A DNA stretch of 64,000 nt from an uncultured Flavobacteriaceae bacterium (GTDB lineage: Bacteria; Bacteroidota; Bacteroidia; Flavobacteriales; Flavobacteriaceae): positions 310,001 through 374,000 of the forward strand of contig CALSPF010000001.1 of the NCBI GenBank assembly GCA_943788165.1, written 5' to 3'. Made by a program: the position numbers and the translations under genes. Under the pieces are notes generated by a model, which was given only the letters and a program-made list of their open reading frames with translations, did no database searches and had not been told where the DNA came from. Below, one piece after another: positions 8,750-18,006 of this stretch (its first letter is position 1; each line of letters begins with the position of its first letter).

Positions 8750-9097
8750 ATGAAAACATTTTTAATTTATTTCCTAACAACATTGTTAAGCAGCTCAACA
8801 CCAACAGCTGTAACTGAGGTAAGTACTGAAGAGATTATTTCGGCCATTGCATCAGACGATTATTTATTTATTGAAAATGCATTGTCCCAAAAAAGCATCC
8901 ACCCCAATCAATTCTTTGATGGGAAAACAATGCTTATTCACGCGGTTATCCTCGACAAGCCTGAAATGATAAACCTTTTGGTTCGTCGCGGAGCTCAGTT
9001 AAGCCTTCCCTGCAATGAAGGTCTTACTCCTTTGGAGTATGCAGAAAAACTTGAATCTATTTATGCACAAGCAGAAATCATTGTGATCTATGCTTAG
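8750..9097 (+). CDS. Small exported ankyrin-repeat-like protein
   Basis: Signal-peptide-like N-terminus; DGKTMLIHAVILDKPEMINLLVRRGAQLSLPCNEGLTPLEYAEK ankyrin-like pattern. Confidence 0.7.
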   Translation: MKTFLIYFLTTLLSSSTPTAVTEVSTEEIISAIASDDYLFIENALSQKSIHPNQFFDGKTMLIHAVILDKPEMINLLVRRGAQLSLPCNEGLTPLEYAEKLESIYAQAEIIVIYA

Positions 9098-9126
9098 CAT
9101 TTATTAATTACGTTGTTTGATTCACT

Positions 9127-9156
9127 AAAAACCCTTCTTTCGAAGGGTTTTTTCTT
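9127..9156 (+). terminator. Intrinsic terminator
   Basis: AAAACCCTTC-TTTC-GAAGGGTTTTTT hairpin with T tract. Confidence 0.8.
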
Positions 9157-9205
9157 TTGGCTTTATTTAGGGAAGATTTTCTATATTGTGGTCTAATCTA
9201 TTTCT

Positions 9206-12200
9206 ATGAAAGCATCTTTATTTTCTTTGTTGATGATTTGGTCTACGGCAATTTTTGCGCAAGACTTTTCACCTTCCTATCTTAAAAAAACAGGTGCACG
9301 TAATATTGGTCCTGGCGGCATGAGTGGCCGAATTACTACTATCGATGTGGTTAACTCCTCGCCCGATAATATTTATGTGGGAACAGCCTCTGGTGGAGTG
9401 TGGAAATCGACCAGTGGAGGAATTGATTGGACACCTATCTTTAACGACCAAAGTACCGCTTCTATTGGCGCATTGGCCATTCAGCAATCTAATCCAGATG
9501 TAATCTGGGTTGGAACAGGAGAAGGAAATCCCCGTAACAGTCTCAATGGAGGCTATGGTATTTTTAAATCCTTGGACGGTGGAAAAAGTTGGGATGCAAT
9601 GGGCTTGGCAGAAACAAGGCACATTCACCGCATCATCATTGATCCCACCCAGCCCAACACGGTCTATGTTGCTGCAATTGGTTCTCCATGGGGAGAACAC
9701 CAAGAACGCGGTATTTATAAAACAACAAACGGCGGAAAGTCGTGGAGTAAAATACTGTACCAAAATCCAAAAACAGGCGCAGCCGACTTGATCATGGATC
9801 CTACCAATCCAAATAAATTAATAGCAGCTATGTGGGAACACAAGCGTGACCCGTGGTTTTTTAACTCTGGTGGAAAGGGGAGCGGAATTTTCGTCACCCT
9901 AGACGGTGGAGCTACATGGAAAGAAAAAACAGACGAAGATGGTTTGCCCGAAGGAGATTTGGGGCGTATAGGTTTAGCCATGGCCAAAAACAAACCCAAT
10001 ATTGTCTATGCCTTGGTAGAAGCCAAGAAAAATGCACTCTATAAGTCAATTGATGGCGGAGACAAGTGGAAGAAAGTAAACGATAAAGAAGGAATAGGGA
10101 ATCGTCCGTTTTACTATTCGGATATCCGTGTTGACCCTGAAAATGAAAATCGTTTGTACTCGGTCTTTACCTATGTAAACGTATCGGAAGATGGAGGGAA
10201 GAGTTTCTCGCAACTCATGCCAGCCTATGGAGTAACCAATGGCGTACACCCCGATCACCACGCTTGGTGGATACACCCTGAAGATGGGAACTTTATGATC
10301 GATGGAAATGACGGGGGATTAAACATTACCCGCGATGGAGGGAAATCCTGGCGCTTTGTTGGAAATATTCCTGTGGCGCAATTTTACCATATTAGCGTCG
10401 ACAACGAAATTCCTTATAATGTATATGGAGGAATGCAAGACAATGGTTCATGGAGAGGTCCAGCCTATGTTTGGAAGGTTCAAGGTATTCGAAATTCCTA
10501 CTGGCAAGAAATTGCCTTTGGTGATGGTTTTGATGTGGTTCCAGATAAAGACAATTCGCGCTATGGCTATGCCATGAGTCAGCAAGGAGTTGTATCGCGC
10601 TATGACTGGAAAACAGGAAACAATTATCTTGTTCGTCCTACCCATCCAGAAGCAGATACTCGTTTACGCTTTAATTGGAATGCGGCCATTGGACAAGATC
10701 CTTTTGACAATAGTACTGTTTATTTTGGAAGTCAATTTGTCCATAAAAGTACCGACAAAGGTTTGACTTGGGAGGTTATTTCCCCTGACTTAACGACCAA
10801 TGATCCTGAAAAACTTAAGCAAAGCGAAAGTGGTGGACTTACCCTAGATGCTACGGGAGCCGAAAACCATTGTACCCTATTGGTGATTGAGCCTTCGCCT
10901 TTGGAAAAAGATATGTTGTGGGCGGCATCAGATGATGGACGTGTGCATTTCACCCAAGACGGAGGAACTACCTGGAATGAAGTAACCAAAAATCTAAAAG
11001 GATTACCCGCAGGGAGTTGGATTACCCAAATTAAAGCCTCGAATAAGAATAAAGGGGAAGCATTGTTGGTGGCAAACGATTACCGTCGCTACAATTATAC
11101 ACCTTATGCCTACAGAACAACCAACTACGGGAAATCGTGGCAACGAATTGTCAATCAGTCTGATGTGCAAAGCTATGTCCTTTGTATTTTAGAAGATCCA
11201 GAAACGGCCAACTTATTGTTTTTAGGAACCGATGATGGTTTGTATTATTCGATGAATGCCGGTGAGAAATGGCAAAAGATGGACCCTAAAGTATTTCCAA
11301 CTGTATCAACCAAGGATTTGGTCATTCACCCAAGAGAACACGATTTAGTTATCGGAACTTTTGGTCGAGCAGCATGGGTGTTAGACGATATTCGCCCGAT
11401 GCGTGCCATCGCAAAAGCCAATACTTTGTTAGAGAAAAATGCACATTTGTTTACTCCCCCTACAGCCTATTTGGCCGCCTACCAGCAGCCAACAGGTTCT
11501 CGTTTTGGAGGGGATGCTATGTACCACGGAGAAAACAGAAAGTATGGTGCCATGTTTACTTATTTCTATTCTCCAACAGAAAAAAAAGAAGCCCAAGAAG
11601 CCAAAGAAGAAGGAAACAAAAAAGAAGTCAAATCAGACTCTTTACAGTTGAAAATCTATGATGGAGATCGCTTGATTCGTACACTAGAACGAAAGGCACC
11701 CAAAGAAAAAGGGCTCCACCGTTGGTATTGGAATATGGATGAAAAAGGGGTAAATCGCCCAAGTAGAAAAATCCGAAAGTCCAAACGCGAGCTCTCTGGA
11801 GTAGAGGTCAAACCTGGTGTATATCGTGCTGAACTTAGTTTTGGTGAGCAGTCTAATTTGGTTTCTCTTGAGGTTAAATCTGATCCACGGCTGAACGTTT
11901 CTCAAGAAGGCATTGATCAGCAATATGCTGCGTCAAAACAATTGGAAGGCTATATGGCCGCTGCTGCTGATGCAGTGAAGCAATTGGTTACTTCTCAAGG
12001 TATTTTAAAAGATTACCAAAAGAGAATCAAGCAGCAAGATTCTACACAGCACAAAGATTTATTGAAGAAGTGTAGTGAGGCCTCTAAAGAAATGACCACA
12101 TTGGTAGCTCTCTTTTTAGGGAAGGAAGATAAACGACAGGGAATTGTTCGAAACTCAGAAAGTACGGTGATGACCCGTATATCTTCGGCAAGGCGATATG

Positions 12201-12391
12201 TCGCTAGTCGCCCGCAAGGAATTACTTCCACCGAAGAAATATTATTGAAGCATGCTGAAAATGACACCAAAGATGCACTAGCCAAAGTGAATGTTTTTTA
12301 CAAAGAAACCTGGGAAGACCTGCAAGCTGATATTGAAGCAATTTCACTTTCAAGCTTTAAGCCAATCGATTATTTTGAATTGAAAAACTAA
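9206..12391 (+). CDS. Secreted sortilin/VPS10-like BNR (Asp-box) beta-propeller protein
   Basis: Signal peptide; at least ten S/T-x-D-x-G-x-x-W Asp boxes (KSLDGGKSWDA, KTTNGGKSWSK, VTLDGGATWKE, ITRDGGKSWRF, FTQDGGTTWNE...). Confidence 0.88.
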   Translation: MKASLFSLLMIWSTAIFAQDFSPSYLKKTGARNIGPGGMSGRITTIDVVNSSPDNIYVGTASGGVWKSTSGGIDWTPIFNDQSTASIGALAIQQSNPDVIWVGTGEGNPRNSLNGGYGIFKSLDGGKSWDAMGLAETRHIHRIIIDPTQPNTVYVAAIGSPWGEHQERGIYKTTNGGKSWSKILYQNPKTGAADLIMDPTNPNKLIAAMWEHKRDPWFFNSGGKGSGIFVTLDGGATWKEKTDEDGLPEGDLGRIGLAMAKNKPNIVYALVEAKKNALYKSIDGGDKWKKVNDKEGIGNRPFYYSDIRVDPENENRLYSVFTYVNVSEDGGKSFSQLMPAYGVTNGVHPDHHAWWIHPEDGNFMIDGNDGGLNITRDGGKSWRFVGNIPVAQFYHISVDNEIPYNVYGGMQDNGSWRGPAYVWKVQGIRNSYWQEIAFGDGFDVVPDKDNSRYGYAMSQQGVVSRYDWKTGNNYLVRPTHPEADTRLRFNWNAAIGQDPFDNSTVYFGSQFVHKSTDKGLTWEVISPDLTTNDPEKLKQSESGGLTLDATGAENHCTLLVIEPSPLEKDMLWAASDDGRVHFTQDGGTTWNEVTKNLKGLPAGSWITQIKASNKNKGEALLVANDYRRYNYTPYAYRTTNYGKSWQRIVNQSDVQSYVLCILEDPETANLLFLGTDDGLYYSMNAGEKWQKMDPKVFPTVSTKDLVIHPREHDLVIGTFGRAAWVLDDIRPMRAIAKANTLLEKNAHLFTPPTAYLAAYQQPTGSRFGGDAMYHGENRKYGAMFTYFYSPTEKKEAQEAKEEGNKKEVKSDSLQLKIYDGDRLIRTLERKAPKEKGLHRWYWNMDEKGVNRPSRKIRKSKRELSGVEVKPGVYRAELSFGEQSNLVSLEVKSDPRLNVSQEGIDQQYAASKQLEGYMAAAADAVKQLVTSQGILKDYQKRIKQQDSTQHKDLLKKCSEASKEMTTLVALFLGKEDKRQGIVRNSESTVMTRISSARRYVASRPQGITSTEEILLKHAENDTKDALAKVNVFYKETWEDLQADIEAISLSSFKPIDYFELKN

Positions 12392-13690
12392 TTAAAGTTC
12401 ATCGAGGAGATGCTCTAAGGCGATTCCTCGTGAGCCTTTGATTAAAAGGGTAGATGCTTCTATTGGATTGTTGTGGATGTATTTTTTTGCAGCAAGCGTG
12501 GAGGTAAAATAGTGTATCCCATCTGCTTTACTTGTGCGAGAAAATAAAGGTCCAACCAAGATAATTGTATCGAAATTAGCCGCTTTAACGAGACCAACAA
12601 CGGATTGGTGTTCCTTGGTGGCATAGTCGCCAAGTTCGAGCATATCTCCCAAAATTACGGTCTTATGTGTCTCCTCACGTATTGCAAAAGCAGTTATTGC
12701 AGCTTTCATGCTGGTGGGGTTGGCATTATACGCATCCAGTAAAACCTTATTTTTTTCGGTATTTGTCCACTGCGAACGATTATTTGCAGGCAGGTAAGCT
12801 TCAATCCCTTCTTTGATTTGCTCAAGGGAAAGTGAAAAGAACTTCCCTAGACTGACAGCAGCATTAATATTGTCGAAGTTAAAGGATCCTGTGAGTTTAC
12901 TTTTTATGGTTATTTCATCGGTATGAGCGATGCAATATCCATTTGAATCAAGTGAATTCTCTATTTGATAGTGGTTGTTTACTTTTGTGCCAAACAAGAT
13001 AATATCAAGGCCTTTGCTCTGCTTTACTTGAATTGGATCATTTTCGTTTACAAGGACTTTTCCTTTGCTTTCACGAAGAAAATCATAGAGCTCACTTTTC
13101 CCCTTTATCACTCCTTCAATTCCTCCAAAACCCTCCAAATGCGCTTTGCCGAAATTGGTAATATACCCCATGGTTGGCTGTGGCAAGTTCACTCAAAAAG
13201 GCGATTTCTTTCTGGTGATTTGCTCCCATTTCGATCAGGGCAATTTGTGTGTTGACATTATTGATGCCGAGGAGGGTGAGGGGGACACCGATGTGGTTGT
13301 TTAAATTCCCTTTTGTAGCATGAACTCTGTACTGTTGTGAGAGTACGCTGTGAATAAGTTCTTTGCTCGTGGTTTTTCCGTTTGATCCGGTGAGGCCAAT
13401 GACTGGGATATCAAATTGCTTTCGGTGATAAGCTAGCCCAGTTGCTTGTAAGGCAGGCGAGGGTGCTATCGTTAACATGAATTGCATTCTCTGCCTCGGG
13501 CTGATAATCGAGATCGTCGAATACGACATAGGATGCCCCTGCCTCAACGGCCTTTTGGGCAAATACATTTCCATTAAAATTTTCTCCTTTGAGGCAACAA
13601 AAAAAGAGGTCTCCTTTCTGCAGTGTTCGTGTGTCTGTTGAAAAGCCATTGCTTTCTAGAAAGCGCGAATGTAATGTCAGGAATTGTCAT
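12392..13690 (-). pseudogene. murF: UDP-N-acetylmuramoyl-tripeptide--D-alanyl-D-alanine ligase, frame disrupted (sequencing error or pseudogene)
   Basis: ORFs 12392-13192 and 13116-13649 plus a third frame join into one MurF: FLESNGFSTDTRTLQKGDLFF, VIGLTGSNGKTTSKEL, NLNNHIGVPLTLL, ITNFGKAHLEGFGG, LLDAYNANPTSMKAAI. Frame changes near 13181, 13449 and 13672. Confidence 0.85.
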
Positions 13691-13725
13691 GCGATAAAAA
13701 GAGCTATCTAAAAACTATAAACGAT

Positions 13726-13760
13726 GTCATTCTGAACTGGTTTTCCATATTCCAGAATCT
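13726..13760. repeat. REP-like palindromic intergenic element
   Basis: GTCATTCTGAACTGGTTTTCCATATTCCAGAATCT with ATTCTG...CAGAAT inverted arms; resembles GTCATTCTGAA...TTCAGAATCT elements common in Bacteroidota intergenic regions. Confidence 0.5.
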
Positions 13761-13831
13761 AAAAAGAGTTTATACTGGCGTAAATATAATTTTCTAGACA
13801 GTTCCTTTAATGTGTTACTTAGCCTTTTCGC

Positions 13832-15505
13832 TTATGTCGGGCTGTCTTTTTGTTTTTTGCTTTTGGATCCTAATCGTGTCATGGCACATCTAAAGCCGAT
13901 GTAGTCTGTCGCAATGTATTGAGGTAAATAACGGCGCTGCGCTGGGTCTAACCAGTAAGCGCGGTCTTTCCAAGATCCTCCCTTGAATACACGCGTACTT
14001 CGTCGGTAATTAACGAGGTGCGTTTTGGCGACTTATCTTTTGATCGGACTTTATTGCCGTTTTCGTCTAGAGTTACTTTTGGATGCGTTGGTGCATCATA
14101 CATTTTGGTGGTTTCTGGTCGTCCATTTCCTGCCTCATCTCCCATTCTCGTGCATCCGCAAATGAGCGCGTAGATTCTATGATCACCATCACGAAAGTTT
14201 CTGTTGTCACTCTCTGAGAAGTTTTGACGTAAAAAGGTTTCTTCCTCGTCAATGGCTACCTTTTCTAGCTGGCCGGGCAAACGTTTCAGTACAAGACCTT
14301 TCCGTTCGGTAGGGTGTCATAGACCAGTTGATCGGGTGAGATAACTTGCGCTTTTCCGTCGTCTCCAATCACTTCTTTCAGGTATACGTTTCCGCGGTAG
14401 TAGTTAAAGTCATTTGCTTCGTCGTCAACGATTGGGCGATATACATCGGCTACCCACTCGGCAACGTTTCCAGCCATATCATACACATGCCAAAGTCATT
14501 TGGGGGATAAGATTTTACTTGTATGGTTATGTCTGCTCCATCGTCTGACCATCCGGCAATTCCGCCATAATCTCCTTTTCCTAATTTGAAGTTGGCCAAT
14601 TGATCTCCTTCAGATCTTCTGTCTACAGAACGTGTGTATTCTCCAGACCATGGGTATTTTTTCTTTCCTCTATAGGCATTGTATTCACGCTCACCTCCAA
14701 GGGCAAGTGCTGCATATTCCCATTCGGTTTCGGTGGGGAGCCTGTAGGCTGGTAAAAGCAATCCGCTGTCAACACCTGCATATACATTCACTTCAGTGGT
14801 GTCTCTTTTTTGACGTCCATTTTTTCCAACAAGACTGTCAATTTTTCCACCATAAGTTGTTTCGGGAACTTTAAGGTAAGCACTGGTGCTGAAGGTGCTA
14901 TTTGCATCTATTTCGGTGTATCGTACATCTTTTTCGATATACGCCTCGCGCTCTAAAATAAATTCATTCACACGATCTGTACGCCATTCAGCAAACTGAA
15001 CAGCTTGCAACCAATTTACGCCAACAACAGGATATTCAGCATAGGCGGGGTGACGTAAATAATTTGTGGTTAGCTCTTCAAAATAACCCAATTGATTTCT
15101 CCAAACCAATGTGTCTGGTATGGCGCCTTCATAAATTTGTTTGTACTGAAGGTTGTCTTGTGGGAAGACCAGTTTTAACCAATCCAAGAATTCGAGATAC
15201 ATGAGGTTGGTAACTTCTGTTTCGTCTATATAAAAAGACATTACGTGCTGACGGGAAGGAGTGTTGTTCCAGTCGTGCATTACATCATCTTGTACTTGTC
15301 CTTTGGTGAAGGTTCCCCCTTCGATAAAAACAAGTCCAGGTCCGGTTTCTTGATCTTCAAAATCAACATTATACTGGAAACCGCCTTTTTTGGAATTAAT
15401 ACTCCAACCAGTGGCTCTAGATTGGTTGCTTTTTCCGCAAGAAGTAAAAATCATTGACCCAAGGGCAATAAAAAGCGTACATTTTGAAATAAACTTCACG
15501 TTCAT
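13832..15505 (-). pseudogene. gldJ: Gliding motility lipoprotein GldJ (FGE/SUMF domain), frame disrupted in the 3' part
   Basis: MNVKFISKCTLFIALGSMIFTSCGK lipoprotein; FIEGGTFTKGQ...SFYIDETEVTNLMYLEFLDWL; continues in other frames as YDMAGNVAEWVADVYRP, LPGQLEKVAIDEEETFLRQNFSESDNRNFRDGD, KMYDAPTHPKV, FKGGSWKDRAYWLDPAQRRYLPQYIATDYIGFRCAMTRLGSK. Confidence 0.88.
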
Positions 15506-15708
15506 ATTAGTTTTTTTGTTGACTACACTGCTACTCATAAAGCTGCAATATACAATTTATTGTACAGTGGTTACAACGATTAACTCCACCGATACAGATT
15601 TATAACGCAAAAATAATGCATTTATTGCTGTAATTTATAAAGCAATGAAAATGTTTTGCAGTAGGCAAGAAAATATAAATCCAAGCGTTATATATACAAA
15701 CAAAATGA

Positions 15709-16876
15709 ATGTTTTTTTCGAAAAAACACTTTGACTATATGGTGCTCCTAGCAATGTTGCTTGGAGCGGATTTGCATGCGCAAAGTGAAAACCGTGTGAT
15801 AACGACAGGTGTTCCTTTTATATTGATTACTCCAGATGCGCGATCTGCTGGGATGGGTGAGTTAGGAGTAGCTACTTCAGCTGATGTTTTTTTCGCAACA
15901 GTGGAATCCTGCTAAATATGTTTTCTCCAAAGAAAGGCAAGCGATTGGGGTTAGCTATACCCCTTACCTTAGTAAACTTGTGGACGATATTTTTTTAGCA
16001 AATCTCACTTTTTACACCAAAAACACAGAACGCAGTGCTTGGGGACTAAGTTTAAAATATTTCAGTTTGGGTGATATACAATTCAATGACCTGATTGGAA
16101 ACACCATTGTGCAACAAGGAATTGAGCGTCCAAACGAACTCACCTTAGATTTTTCTTATGGTTTACTGTTGAATGAAAAGTTTTCAATGGCTGTAGCTGC
16201 ACGTTATATACGCTCTGATTTAAAACTTTCAAGCGATGCAGATGCAACCCCTGCAAGTAGTATTGGGATTGATATAGCCGCTTTTTATCAAGGAGAATAT
16301 TTTGATATGGGAAGTAATAAAGCCAGTATGCGATATGGAGTGAATGTATCCAATATTGGTCCACGTTTAAAATATGACGAAGGTGGGCAAAAAAACTTTA
16401 TCCCGACCAATCTTCGTGTTGGAGCTGGAATGAATTTAGACCTAGGTGCAAGTAATGTTCTGAATTTTAACTTCGAATTGAATAAATTATTGGTGCCATC
16501 TCCGGTTGAGGTGGGGCAGCAAAATGGCGTAACCTTATATGAGCAACCAGACATTAGTTTTTTGAATGGAATCATAGAATCGTTTAGCGATGCACCAAAT
16601 GGTTTAAGTGAAGAATTGAAAGAAATCACGTGGGCAACAGGGGTGGAATATGTTTTTCAAGATGTGTTTGCCCTGCGAACAGGCTATTTTAATGAAAGCC
16701 TAGAAAAAGGATCCCGACGATTTTTAACGCTAGGAGCGGGGTTTCAGCTCGATTTTGCTACCATAGACATATCTTATTTATTTTCAACGTCTAGGATCCG
16801 AAATCCTTTGGAAAACACCCTTCGTTTTTCACTTACATTTAATTTGAGCAATCCAGTTATCGAAACGCCAGAATAA
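15709..16876 (+). pseudogene. porV: Type IX secretion outer membrane protein PorV (LptO), one frameshift in a T7 homopolymer
   Basis: VITTGVPFILITPDARSAGMGELGVATSADVF | SQQWNPAKYVFSKERQAIGVSYTPYLSKL; the two ORFs 15709-15915 and 15884-16876 join at 15887-15893. Confidence 0.88.
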
Positions 16877-16884
16877 GATGAATG

Positions 16885-16916
16885 TTCTCTGATGTTATTT
16901 TTATGACATTAGAGAG
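16885..16916. terminator. Long hairpin after porV (no T tract)
   Basis: TTCTCTGATGTTAT-TTTT-ATGACATTAGAGAG, about 14 bp with G-T wobbles. Confidence 0.4.
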
Positions 16917-17002
16917 TAGTTATGTGTATCCGAAATGCTATTATTTTAAGTAAAAAGTGGTATTTTTGCCCAAATTAATAAACCTAAAATTTTTTTTTCC
17001 GC

Positions 17003-18004
17003 ATGAAAAAAATCACCAAACAAACCTATATCGATTGGTACAAAGATATGCTCTTCTGGCGAAAGTTTGAAGACAAACTAGCGGCGGTATATATTCAGCA
17101 AAAAGTACGTGGGTTCCTTCACTTGTACAATGGCCAAGAGGCTATTTTAGCAGGTGCTTTGCATGCCATTGAATTGGGTAAGGACCGTATGATTACAGCA
17201 TATCGAAATCACGTACAGCCTATTGGAATGGGCGTTGACCCAAAAAGAGTGATGGCGGAATTATATGGTAAAGCTACAGGAACTTCCAATGGATTGGGTG
17301 GTTCTATGCACATATTCTCAAAAGAACACCGTTTTCACGGTGGTCACGGTATTGTTGGAGGGCAAATTCCATTAGGAGCTGGAATGGCTTTTGGCGACAA
17401 GTACCACAATACAGGAGCTGTAACCCTTTGTTATATGGGAGACGGTGCGGTTAGACAAGGATCATTACACGAAACACTCAACCTGGCAACACTTTGGGAA
17501 CTTCCGGTAGTGTTTATCGTTGAAAACAATGGGTATGCCATGGGGACATCTGTCGCTCGAACGGCTTCCCACCAAGAAATATGGAAATTGGGTCTTGGCT
17601 ATGAAATGCCTTGTGGACCGGTAGATGGAATGGACCCAGTTGCTGTTGCCAAAGCTTTAGACAAAGCCATAAAGCATGCACGTGATGGAAAAGGACCAAC
17701 ATTTTTAGAAATGAAAACCTACCGTTACCGTGGACATTCAATGTCAGATGCACAACATTATCGTACCAAATCAGAAGTTGAGGAGTACCGTAAAATTGAT
17801 CCGATTACACAAGTAAAAAACATTATTATTGAGAATAATTACTTGTCGGAAGGCGAGTTAGCAGCTATTGATGCTGATATTAAGGCACGTGTTCTGGAAT
17901 GTGAAAAATTCGCAGAAGACTCTCCTTATCCAGAAAAATCAGTTATGTATGATGCTGTTTACGAAGAGCCCAACTATCCATTTTTAAAACATAAATTAAG
18001 TTAG
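17003..18004 (+). CDS. pdhA: Pyruvate dehydrogenase E1 component alpha subunit
   Basis: MLFWRKFEDKLAAVYIQQKVRGFLHLYNGQEAILAG; GDGAVRQGSLHETLNLA; KTYRYRGHSMSD. TATTTTTG -7 box at 16961-16968. Confidence 0.95.
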   Translation: MKKITKQTYIDWYKDMLFWRKFEDKLAAVYIQQKVRGFLHLYNGQEAILAGALHAIELGKDRMITAYRNHVQPIGMGVDPKRVMAELYGKATGTSNGLGGSMHIFSKEHRFHGGHGIVGGQIPLGAGMAFGDKYHNTGAVTLCYMGDGAVRQGSLHETLNLATLWELPVVFIVENNGYAMGTSVARTASHQEIWKLGLGYEMPCGPVDGMDPVAVAKALDKAIKHARDGKGPTFLEMKTYRYRGHSMSDAQHYRTKSEVEEYRKIDPITQVKNIIIENNYLSEGELAAIDADIKARVLECEKFAEDSPYPEKSVMYDAVYEEPNYPFLKHKLS

Positions 18005-18006
18005 TC

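Noticed and set aside
9269-9763. 164-aa minus-strand ORF inside the BNR protein gene
   Set aside because: Antisense shadow ORF of a well-supported coding region; Cys/Ile-rich composition without recognizable motifs.
12392-15505. murF/gldJ fragments as separate novel small genes
   Set aside because: Every piece carries consecutive motifs of one known protein in order; fragments of murF and gldJ, not new genes.
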